Below, one piece after another: positions 26,026 to 34,057 of a stretch of 64,000 nucleotides of DNA. Both the position numbers and the translations under genes were made by a program. Numbering within the stretch: position 1 is the first letter of the stretch; each line of letters starts with the position of its first letter. Origin of the DNA: AP-15 sp963702685 (lineage in GTDB: Bacteria; Pseudomonadota; Alphaproteobacteria; ATCC43930; CGMCC-115725); assembly GCA_963702685.1 (NCBI GenBank), contig CAVPDQ010000008.1, positions 248,001 through 312,000 of the forward strand, read 5' to 3'. The notes beneath the pieces are model-generated. The model made no database searches, was not told where the DNA came from, and saw nothing but the letters and a program-made list of their open reading frames with translations.

Positions 26026-27813
26026 ATGCCGAGCTTATCCGATCGAACGACCACGCTTACGACGTCGTCGTGGTCGGCGGCGGCGGCGCCGGGTTGCGCG
26101 CGACGCTCGGCGCGACCGCGGCGGGGCTCGAAGACCGCGTGCATCAGCAAGGTGTTTCCGACCCGCAGCCATACCGTCGGCGGCGCAAGGCGGGATCGGC
26201 GCCGCGCTCGGCAATATGGGCGAGGACGACTGGCGCTGGCACATGTACGACACGGTCAAGGGGTCGGATTGGCTCGGCGACCAGGACGCGATCGAATACA
26301 TGTGCAAGAACGCGATGGCGGCGGTCGTCGAGCTGGAGCATATGGGGCGTGCCGTTCTCGCGCACCGAGGACGGGCAGATCTATCAGCGGCCGTTCGGCG
26401 GGCATACCGTGCATTTTGGCAAGGGTCTCGCCAAGCGCGCCTGCGCCGCCGCCGACCGCACCGGCCACGCGCTGCTCCACACGCTCTACCAGCAATGCCT
26501 GAAGCACAGCGCCGGGTTCTTTATCGAATACGTGGCGCTCGATCTGCTGATGGAAGAGGCGTCTGCCGCGGCGTCATCGCCTGGGCCTCGAAGACGGCAG
26601 CCTGCACCTGTTTCGCGCGCAAGTGGTGGTGCTGGCGACCGGCGGCGGCGGGCGCGCCTATTTCTCGACGACCCAGGCGCATATCTGCACCGGCGACGGC
26701 TATGCGATGGCGCTGCGCGCCGGGTTGCCGCTGCAGGACATGGAATTCGTCCAGTTCCACCCGACCGGCATCTATGGCGCCGGCTGCCTCGATCACCGAG
26801 GGGGCGCGCGGCGAAGGCGGCTACCTGACGAACGGCGAGGGCGAGCGCTTTATGGAGCGCTACGCGCCGAACACCAAGGACCTCGGCTCGCGCGACGTGG
26901 TGGCGCGCGCGATGGAGATCGAGATCCGCGAAGGCCGCGGCTGCGGGCCGCAGCGCGACCATATTCTGCTGCATCTCGAGCATCTCGATCCGCAGCTGCT
27001 GCACCAGCGGCTGCCCGGCATTTCCGAGACCGTGCGGATTTTTGCCGGCGTCGATGTGGCGCGCGAGCCGATCCCGGTATTGCCGACCGCGCATTACAAC
27101 ATGGGCGGCATCCCGACCAATATTCGCGGCGAGGTGCTGAACCCGACCGCCGGACGATCCCGAGCGCGTCGTGCGCGGGCTGATGGCGGTCGGCGAGGCG
27201 GCCTGCGTCACGGTGCATGGCGCGAAACGCTCGGCACCAAATAGCTGCTGGACCTTATCGTCTTCGGCCGGCCGCGGCGCAAGCGCGCGGCCGAAATCGT
27301 CGAGCCCGGCGCGTCGCACGCCGGCACTGCCGGCCGCTGCGGCGGAGCCGGCGCTCGAACGCTTCGACCGGATGCGGCATGCGCAGGGGTCGGCTAAAGA
27401 CCGGCGCGATGCGCCTCGCGATGCAGCGGGCGATGCAGGATCATTGCGCCGTGTTCCGCACCGCGGCGGTGCTGGAACGAGGGCTTGCGCAAGATGGCCG
27501 AGGTCGAGCCGGTGCTCGCGCGATCTCGCCGTCACCGACCGGTCGATGATCTGGAACACCGATCTCGTCGAGGCGCTGGAGCTCGAGAAGATGATGGAGG
27601 GAAATCGTGCTGCGCTCGGCGCTCTATCGCAGCGAGAGCCGGGGCGCTCACGCGCGCGAGGATTTCCCCGAACGCGACGACCGCAGCTGGCTCGTTCACA
27701 CCCTCGCCTGGTGCCACGCCGACGGTGTGGTGCGGCTCGGCTCGCGCCCGGTCCATTTGCACCCGTTGTCGAACGAGGTCCGCGCCTTCCCGCCGGGCGA
27801 GCGGGTTTATTGA
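26026..27813 (+). pseudogene. Succinate dehydrogenase flavoprotein (sdhA)-like gene with many frameshifts
   Basis: Pieces in all three frames rebuild a near full-length SdhA of about 596 codons: YDVVVVGGGGAGLRAT, ISKVFPTRSHTV, AAQGGIGAALGNM, QRPFGGHTVHFG, VLATGGGGRAYF, FVQFHPTGIYGAGCL, ARGEGGYLTNGEGERFMERY, HYNMGGIPTNIRGEVL, MQDHCAVFRT, SRGAHAREDFPERDD and finally PPGERVY plus stop. I count about eleven single-base shifts and one in-frame TAG where a conserved Asn-Ser is expected. No sdhB, C or D genes are adjacent. Either this is an orphan copy in recent decay or the sequence is poor here. Confidence 0.88.
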
Positions 27814-28636
27814 GGACGGCCCGCGACGAGGGTCGGGGCTTGCTGCAACGCCCGACATCGTTGAGCACGCGGTCGCGGTAGCGTTCTACTTCGAGCGGCA
27901 ATTTGTCGGTGGCGCGCCCGCTGTTGACCCAGGCGTCGAAATTGCCCGGTCCCCAATTGTAGGCGGCGACGGCGTCGGGCCAATTGCCGTAGCGCCGATA
28001 GAGGAGCGCGAGATAGGCGCGGCCGAGCTGCCGGTTTTGGACGAGGTCGAAGCGGTCGCCGCCGCCCAAATCGATCGCCGCCGCGGCCGAGACCTGCATC
28101 GGTCCTTGCGGCCCGTCGAATAGCGGGCGCCACATCCCGGGATCGGTGCCGTGGCTCGATTCCGCACCGTCGACGGCAAAGGCGACGCGGTCGAGATCGA
28201 GGCCGCTCGCCGGCGCGAAGAGGCCGATATCGATGGGATAGACCGGCGACCCGCGCAGCACCGTCACCGGCTGGTAGCGGCGATCGGCAAAGGTCACCAG
28301 GTCGATCCGTGCGACCGGCGCCGCGGAGGTGCCGCCATGCACCACCCGGACCGCCAGATTTTGGACGCCGCCGATGCCGGCGAGCTGGACCGTGCCGGGA
28401 TTGCCGGCCGAGCCCGCTAAGGGCTTGCCGCGCACGATCCTGACCGGCGGCTGGCGCGGATCGCCGAACACGACGATCTCGCTGTTTTTGGCATGCTTGC
28501 GGATCAGGATATTGATGACCGCGACGCTCACGCGCGGTTTTGGCTTGGCCGCAGCCTGAGCGCCCGCGGCCGGCCCGAACGCCACCGGCCACGCCAGCAA
28601 TGCTGCGATCGCAGCCGCAAAACGCCGACCCCCCAT
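27807..28636 (-). CDS. Exported lytic transglycosylase (SLT-like), 3' frameshift suspected
   Basis: ATG 28636 opens a signal peptide (RRFAAAIAALLAWPVAFGPA). The C-terminal SLT-like domain contains VDGAESSHGTDPGMW, with the likely catalytic Glu, then GPQGPMQVSAAAAIDLG, and the AYNWGPGNFDAWV motif near the end. Family members cleave peptidoglycan in the periplasm. The frame runs past YRDRVLNDVG without a stop. One base shift near 27853 gives LQQAPTLVAGRPQ and a stop at 27807, which I take as the true end. It overlaps the end of the sdhA-like gene by seven bases. Confidence 0.78.
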
Positions 28637-28756
28637 GAGGATGTGGTGCCGGACGATCCCGATCGATGTCAAGCATTCGGGATGGCGCTTGTCGGGAAAT
28701 CGGCGCGCAGGATATAGCATTGCCATTTCGCGCCACCCCTTCCCGAGGCAATTCCA

Positions 28757-29194
28757 ATGGCGAAAATCCTGATTGTGCACGGTGCCGGCATGAACATGCG
28801 CGGCAAGGTCCAGACCGAGATCTTCGGCCCGATGACGCTGCCGCAATATGACGAGCGCATCCGCGGCTATGCCGCCGAATTGGGCCTCGACATCGAGATC
28901 TTCCACTCGAACGTCGAGGGCGAGATCATCGACAAGCTCTACGAAGCCAACGACCAGGGCTTCGAGGCGGCCTTGTTCAACCCGGCGGCCTTTGGCACCG
29001 GCTACCCGGCACTGGTCGCGGCGATTTCGCAGGTCAGCTTTCCGACGATCGAGGTCCATATCTCAAACCCGATCCGGCGCGGGCCCGCCTCGCAGACCGC
29101 CGCGGTCAGCCACGGCATCGTCGCCGGCTTTGGCCTGCCCGGCTATTACGTCGCCTTGCGCGGGGTGCGCGACATGCTGGCGGCGAAAAAGTGA
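28757..29194 (+). CDS. AroQ-like (type II 3-dehydroquinase fold) protein, catalytic loop divergent
   Basis: The 145-residue protein aligns end to end with type II dehydroquinases: ILIVHGAGMNMRG, FHSNVEGEIIDKLYEA, FNPAAFGTGYPALVAAI, TIEVHISNP and VAGFGLPGYYVAL. However, the lid tyrosine (normally YG) is Phe in TEIFGPMTL, the lid Arg is missing, and the HTS-type histidine segment is replaced by GTGYP. The EVHISN histidine remains. It may be a paralogue with another substrate or reaction. GTGA overlap with the next gene shows coupling. Confidence 0.85.
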   Translation: MAKILIVHGAGMNMRGKVQTEIFGPMTLPQYDERIRGYAAELGLDIEIFHSNVEGEIIDKLYEANDQGFEAALFNPAAFGTGYPALVAAISQVSFPTIEVHISNPIRRGPASQTAAVSHGIVAGFGLPGYYVALRGVRDMLAAKK

Positions 29195-30206
29195 TCCGCA
29201 CGGCAATCGTCGGCCTCGGCCGCTGGGGCCGCACGCTGGTCAACGCGGTCGACGGCAAGAGTGCGGCGATCCGCTTTACCGCCGGCCATAGCCGCACCCG
29301 TCTTTCGGCCGAGCCGTTTTGCGCCGAGCACGGCATCGCCTGGCGCGACGATCTCGATGCAATCCTCTCGGACCCGCAGATCGACGCCGTCGCCTTTGCG
29401 ACGCCGCACAGCCAGCATGGGCCGCAGGTCGAGCGCGCCGCGGCTGCCGGCAAGCACGTCTTTATGGAAAAGCCGTTCACGCTCGATGTAAGAAGCGCCG
29501 AAGCGCGCGCTCGGGGCGGTGGCGCGCGCCGGGGTGACATTGGCGGTCGCCTACCCGCGCCGCTTTCACCCGGCGATGCTCGAGCTGAAGGCGCGGCTCG
29601 ACGACGGCAGGCTCGGGCTGCCGACGCATTGCGAGGCGGCGCAGGCGTCGCCCGCCGGGCATTTCATGCCCGATGGCTATTACTGGCGCGCCGATCCGCA
29701 GGAGGCGCCGGCCGGGGCGATGACCGCGACCGGGGTCCACAACCTCGACGCGATGATTTATCTCTTCGGCCGGATCGACGAGGTCTATTGCCTCAATCTG
29801 CGCCGGCTGGTGCCGACCCTCGAGGACACGACGAGTGTCCTGCTTCGCCTCGAAAACGGCATGTCGGCGAGCCTTTACTGCTCGCTTGGCAACGGCGCCG
29901 ACCTATCGCTTCGCGGTCTACGGCACCAAGGGCGCGGTCGAGCTCAGGGGCCGCGACGCCGAATTCCGCTTTACCCCGGTCCCGGCCGAGCCGCCCGAAG
30001 GCCGCTATGCCGCCCCGCCGCCCGAGATCATCGAATACAAGGGCTTCAACGCGCTCAGGGCCGAGCTCGAAGGCTTTGCCGCGGCAATCGAGGGCGGGCG
30101 GCCTTACCCGATCGCGGCGGACGAGATCCTGCACGGCGTCGCCGCGTTCGAAGCGATCGTCCGCTCGGCGGCGACCCGTCAGCCGGTCAAAGTCGCGCGC
30201 GACTGA
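29191..30206 (+). pseudogene. Gfo/Idh/MocA-family oxidoreductase gene with two frameshifts
   Basis: The GTG at 29191 overlaps the AroQ-like stop. The Rossmann part reads RTAIVGLGRWGRTLVNAV and GKHVFMEKPFTLDV. A frameshift near 29500 leads to VARAGVTLAVAYPRRFHPAM and GVHNLDAMIYLFGRI. Another near 29903 leads to YRFAVYGTKGAVELRGR and the C-terminus ending PVKVARD at 30206. The rebuilt length of about 338 residues and all conserved blocks are normal. It should be an NAD(P)-dependent dehydrogenase of sugar or cyclitol-like substrates. Confidence 0.85.
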
Positions 30207-30221
30207 ACCGAGGAAAAAACG

Positions 30222-31232
30222 ATGCCCGTCACCGTGCTCTATCCCGAGGACCGGCAGGTTCCGGACCTCGATCTCGAAGCGCAAATTTTCGGCCCCGAGG
30301 TGCGGCTCGTGCGGCGCGCCAAAGGGCGGCTCGCCGAGCTCGACCCCGCCGATTGCGCCGATATCGACGGGCTGATGATCATGCGCCATGCGGTCTCGGC
30401 CGAGGACATTGCGCGCTTCCCGCGGCTGCGCGCGATCGTGCGCATGGGGGTCGGCTACGACAAGATCGACCGGCCGGCGGCGGCGGCGAAGAACGTGCTG
30501 GTCTGCAACGTGCCCGATTACGGCACGACCGAGGTCGCCGACCATGCGATGGCCTTGGCTTTGTCGCTGCGCCGCGGCGTCGTTCTCTACCATGAGCGCA
30601 TGCGCGCCGACCCGCCCGCCCCTTGGGGTGCGGTCAAGAACGATTTGATCCGGCGCATGAACGTGCAGAATTTCGGCATCCTCGGTCTCGGCCGGATCGG
30701 CACCGCGGTGGCATTGCGCGCCCGTGCCTTTGGCTGCCGTGTCACGTTCTACGACCCCTATCTGCCGAACGGCGCCGAATTGGCGTTGGGCATCGGCCGG
30801 GCGGCGAGCCTCGAAGACCTGCTGCGCCAGACCGACACGCTCTCGGTCCACACGCCCTTGACCCATGAGACCAAAGGGCTCCTCGGCCGCGCGCAATTGT
30901 CGCTGCTGCCGCCGGGGGCGGTCGTCGTCAACACCGCGCGCGGGCCGATTGTCGATCTCGACGCGCTCCTCGCCTTGCTGCGCAGCGGCCATATCGCCGC
31001 CGCCGGGATCGACGTCCTGCCGGTCGAGCCGCCGGTCGAGCCGGTCCCCGAGATCCTCGCCGCCTATCGCGCGCGTGAGCCCGGCCTCGAAGGGCGGCTG
31101 GTGATCACCCCGCACGCCGCCTGGTTCACCCCGCAATCCGAGCACGACACGCGCGTCAAATCGGCCGAGACGATGCGCGCCGCATTGCTGACCAACCGGC
31201 CGCAGAACGTGATCGCGCCCGAGATGTATTAG
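30222..31232 (+). CDS. D-2-hydroxyacid dehydrogenase, CtBP/phosphoglycerate dehydrogenase-like
   Basis: The 336-residue enzyme has the dinucleotide motif FGILGLGRIGTAVALRARAF and DVLPVEPP. The catalytic residues are Arg in NTARGPIVDLDAL and His in ITPHAAWFTPQSE. It reduces 2-keto acids or oxidises D-2-hydroxyacids with NAD(P). It lies 15 bases after the Gfo/Idh gene in what looks like a three-gene operon with the AroQ-like gene. Confidence 0.92.
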   Translation: MPVTVLYPEDRQVPDLDLEAQIFGPEVRLVRRAKGRLAELDPADCADIDGLMIMRHAVSAEDIARFPRLRAIVRMGVGYDKIDRPAAAAKNVLVCNVPDYGTTEVADHAMALALSLRRGVVLYHERMRADPPAPWGAVKNDLIRRMNVQNFGILGLGRIGTAVALRARAFGCRVTFYDPYLPNGAELALGIGRAASLEDLLRQTDTLSVHTPLTHETKGLLGRAQLSLLPPGAVVVNTARGPIVDLDALLALLRSGHIAAAGIDVLPVEPPVEPVPEILAAYRAREPGLEGRLVITPHAAWFTPQSEHDTRVKSAETMRAALLTNRPQNVIAPEMY

Positions 31233-31268
31233 CAGGCTGCTGAAAAATGTCGTTCGCCTCGGCAAGCA

Positions 31269-31370
31269 CCCTTCGAGACGGCCCTGCGGGCCTTCTCAGG
31301 ATGAGGCCAAATCCTTGATACGGCAGGACTTCATCCTGAGGAGGTCGCCGATAGGCGGCCGTCTCGAAGG
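31269..31370. repeat. Palindromic dispersed repeat, family B
   Basis: The left half CCTTCGAGACGGCC...TCTCAGGATGAGG and the right half TTCATCCTGAGGAGG...GGCCGTCTCGAAGG are reverse complements over most of their length. Related modules fill 21826-22050. The element occupies the gap between the hydroxyacid dehydrogenase and PEP-CTERM genes. Confidence 0.82.
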
Positions 31371-31447
31371 ATCGCAGCGACCACGCGTCGTGTTTCAGCA
31401 ACCTGCTAGTGGACCCTGCCGCATCGCCATCCGAAACGGAGAAGCAC

Positions 31448-32104
31448 ATGAAAGCCAGCTTGTTGCCTGCCGCGGTCGCGGCCATCGTCGCGGTGACGCC
31501 TGTTGCGGCGCAGGCGACAGCGCTCACCCTGACCTTCGAGGGGCCTCCCGACGGTGTGCCGATCGGGTCGTTTTACAGTGCGGACGGCATCACCTTTTCT
31601 GCCAATGCGTTTGCGTCGATCGAAAGCAACTCCGGCGGCACCGGCAATTTTCAGGGCGAGCCGTCGCCGACGACCGCGGTGCTCTTTGCCGGCGGCGGGC
31701 CCGATTTGATGGATGTCGCCGGCGGATTTACCACCGCTTTCTCGTTGTTCTATACGGGCATCGTCAAGCCGGGGACGGTCGATATCTGGAGCGGGCTCGA
31801 TGCCACCGGCACGCTCCTTGCGACGCTGGCGCTGCCGGCAACGCCGAGCGATATCGGAACGGGTGCGTGCACGGTTGCCGATTTCTGCCCGTTTGCGCCG
31901 CTCGGCACGGTCTTCCCCGGCACCGCGCATTCGGTCGATTTCGGCGGCGCGGCCGATCAATTCTTTTTCGACAACATCACCCTCGGCGCCAATACGCTGG
32001 TCCGGGCGCCGGAGCCTGCCACCCTCGCGCTCTTGGGAGCCTGGCTCACCGGGGCCGCCTGGGCGCGCCGGCGCAAGCGGGTCGCGACCGGCGCATCGCG
32101 ATAG
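31448..32104 (+). CDS. PEP-CTERM sorting-signal protein
   Basis: From ATG 31448 the protein (218 residues) has a signal peptide (SLLPAAVAAIVAVTPVAAQA) and a beta-rich body with LTFEGPPDGVPIGSFY. It ends with the exosortase signal PEPATLALLGAWLTGAAW followed by RRRKR. Such proteins are cut and anchored or released by EpsH-type exosortases, usually with exopolysaccharide. No exosortase gene is in this window. The body matches no named domain I recognise. Confidence 0.85.
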   Translation: MKASLLPAAVAAIVAVTPVAAQATALTLTFEGPPDGVPIGSFYSADGITFSANAFASIESNSGGTGNFQGEPSPTTAVLFAGGGPDLMDVAGGFTTAFSLFYTGIVKPGTVDIWSGLDATGTLLATLALPATPSDIGTGACTVADFCPFAPLGTVFPGTAHSVDFGGAADQFFFDNITLGANTLVRAPEPATLALLGAWLTGAAWARRRKRVATGASR

Positions 32105-32108
32105 GGTC

Positions 32109-33050
32109 ATGCCGGCGCCGTCCCACACCCTGCGCATCGGCAGCTCGCGGCAGCCCGATGGCGCTCTACCAGACGGCGCGCGTGCGCGAGCTGATCGCCG
32201 CGGCGCATCCGGAATTCGGCGCCGAGGGGGCGACCGGGATCGTGACGATCCGCACCACCGGCGACCGGGTGCAGGACCGCCCGCTCGCCGAGATCGGCGG
32301 CAAGGGCCTCTTTGCCAAAGAGATCGACGCCGCATTGCTCGCCGGCCGGATCGATCTCGCGGTGCATTCGCTGAAGGACCTCGAAACCGAGCTTGGCCCA
32401 CGGGATCGAGCTCGGCGCTGTGCTGACGCGCGACGACCCGCGCGACGCGCTGTTGTCGCGCAGCGGGGGGCGCCTCGACGCATTGCCGCGGGGTGCCGTC
32501 GTCGGCACCGCTTCGCTGCGCCGCCAGGCCCAGCTGTTGCGCCGCCGTCCCGACCTCAGGATCGTGCCGTTTCGCGGCAATGCCGACACCCGGCTCAAGA
32601 AGCTCGACGCCGGCGAGGTCGATGCCACCTTGCTGGCGCTTTGCGGCCTCGAACGCCTTGGCCTCGCGCACCGGGCGAGCGAGATCCTGGCGCGCGAGAT
32701 CATGCTGCCGGCGGTCGGGCAAGGCATGCTGGCGGTCGCCTGCCGCGCCGGCGACGACAAGGTGCGCCGGCTTCTGGCACCGCTGAACGATCCGGCGAGC
32801 GCGGCCTGCGCCGCGGCCGAGCGCGCCATGCTCGCCGCTCTCGACGGCTCGTGCCATACCCCGATCGCCGCCCTCGCCGAAATCGACAGACGGCCAGCTC
32901 ACGATCGAAGGCTTGCTCCTGACCCCCGACGGCAGCGCCGCGATCCGCGCCACCCGCACCGGCGCGCCCGCCGACGCCGCCCTCATCGGCCGCGACCTCG
33001 GCACCGAGCTCCGCCGCCGCGCCGGCCCCGAATTCGGCTTCGGGGGGTAG
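32109..33050 (+). pseudogene. hemC: Hydroxymethylbilane synthase gene with three frameshifts
   Basis: HemC polymerises porphobilinogen for heme. The pieces are: MPAPSHTLRIGSSRQP, then a shift near 32156; MALYQTARVRELI to GGKGLFAKEIDAALLAGRID and HSLKDLETEL, then a shift near 32394; AVLTRDDPRDAL, VVGTASLRRQAQLLRRRPD, LPAVGQGMLAVACR and the dipyrromethane-cofactor Cys in LDGSCHTPIAALAEI, then a shift near 32885; and DGQLTIEGLLLTPDGSAAIR to the stop at 33050. All blocks and the overall length are normal. Because the enzyme is essential for heme makers, sequence error is likely unless another copy exists. Confidence 0.88.
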
Positions 33051-33224
33051 CTGCGCCGCGACCCCGGGACTGCGTGAACGGAGATACAAGGAGCACGCGC
33101 AGGGTGCGTCGAACTGCAGCGCGGTAGCCGGGGTTTCAGGTCAGATCGGTCCGTCCCTATGCTGACGGGAAACGCGAGCGATAGGCGAGGTCGATCTCCG
33201 CCATCCGGTCAATCGCGGCGGGGC

Positions 33225-33341
33225 CTACTCCATCGCCTTGACGATTTCCCCGGCATTTTTTGGGCGGCGCGGAACAGCATCATCGGTTGTCGCGCCAGAA
33301 CAATTCGTTCGCGACGCCGGCATAGCCCGAGGCCATCGGTG
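33225..33341 (-). pseudogene. Duplicated 3'-end fragment of pntB
   Basis: This stretch matches the 3' end of pntB (34058-34173) in the same orientation, with shared CTACTCCATCGCCTTGACGA, GAACAGCATCATCG, AGAACAATTCGTT and TAGCCCGAGGCCATCG, and several small indels. The two copies form an imperfect direct repeat that brackets the toxin-antitoxin genes. The 33051-33224 sequence before it holds nothing I recognise. Confidence 0.8.
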
Positions 33342-33349
33342 CGATAGTG

Positions 33350-33632
33350 CTAATCGAAGAGATCACTGTGGGAACCGAGCCTGACGAGGCGCAGGGCCTC
33401 GGGCGAGGGCTTGGCGTAGATCAGCAGAAGGTCGGGCCAGAGATGGCAATCCGCGATAGCCTGACCAATTTCCGGACAAGGCATGGTCGCGGTTGCGGGG
33501 TGGTAACGGGCGGTCGTTGGCCAGGAGCTCCAGCACAGCCGCAAGCCGCTCGTCGAGGTCACGGTAGCGGGAGGTTGCCTTGGCCCTGCGGTAGTCGCGT
33601 TTGAAAGCGGCTGCACGCTCAATTCTCAGCAT
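33350..33632 (-). pseudogene. YafQ/RelE-type mRNA interferase toxin, one frameshift
   Basis: The first frame gives IERAAAFKRDYRRAKAT, ELLANDRPLPPRNRDHALSG and NWSGYR. After an apparent extra G near 33452, the next frame gives DCHLWPDLLLIYAKP and LVRLGSHSDLF and a stop at 33350. Together this is a complete YafQ of about 94 residues with the conserved His and Asp residues. YafQ cleaves mRNA at the ribosome. As read the toxin would be inactive; a base-call error is equally possible. The start overlaps the antitoxin gene by 14 bases. Confidence 0.82.
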
Positions 33633-33882
33633 TCAGGTCGGCCATCAGCGCGGCCACGCTGTCGAACGATTTGCCCGCCCCCTGCTCGAGCTCTGCCATT
33701 GCCGCGCGGGTTTCCGCGTTTGGTATCTCGATCTCGAAAGGGAGCGCCTTCTCGGCAGCCACCCGGACCAGCAACAACCGGATCGCGTCGGAAACCGACA
33801 GGCCCATATCGGCCAGCACCTTGGCAGCCTTTTCCTTCACCTTCCCGTCGATACGGGCGCGCACAACGCTATCCGACGCCAT
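33619..33882 (-). CDS. RelB/DinJ-family antitoxin
   Basis: The 87-residue protein from ATG 33882 has the RelB/DinJ pattern: VRARIDGKVKEKAAKVLADM, GLSVSDAIRLLLVRVAAEKA and PNAETRAAMAEL. The N-terminal ribbon-helix-helix binds the operon promoter, and the C-terminus wraps the toxin. The gene precedes and overlaps the YafQ toxin gene, the usual order. Confidence 0.9.
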   Translation of the reverse strand: MASDSVVRARIDGKVKEKAAKVLADMGLSVSDAIRLLLVRVAAEKALPFEIEIPNAETRAAMAELEQGAGKSFDSVAALMADLNAEN

Positions 33883-33942
33883 GGAGACCCACTCCCGACA
33901 TTGACGGCTACGATGTAGGTACGACCGCGGAGCTTGGTCCAC

Positions 33943-34044
33943 AAGCCGGCCAAATTCGAGCTCGTCATCGATCTTGGCACCGCTGACGCGCTCGGGTTGA
34001 CGACCCGCTGTCACTTGGCGCGAGCCGATGAGGCGATGGAATGA
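33943..34044 (+). pseudogene. C-terminal remnant of an ABC_sub_bind-type substrate-binding protein
   Basis: Bases 33943-34044 encode KPAKFELVIDLGTADALGLT, then LARADEAME and a stop. This closely follows the usual tail of ABC_sub_bind proteins (FELVINLKTAKALGL...LLARADEVIE). Nothing upstream continues the gene, so only about 33 codons survive beside the antitoxin gene. Confidence 0.7.
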
Positions 34045-34057
34045 GGAAGAGGCGCGG

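Noticed and set aside
26486..29059. Single minus-strand frame of 857 codons
   Set aside because: Only the middle part (transglycosylase) is coding. The rest is antisense to the sdhA-like and AroQ-like genes; the length results from lost stops.
33051..33224. Short minus-strand reading DRMAEIDLAYRSRFPSA-stop as a gene tail
   Set aside because: Too short, no family recognised and no upstream continuation.
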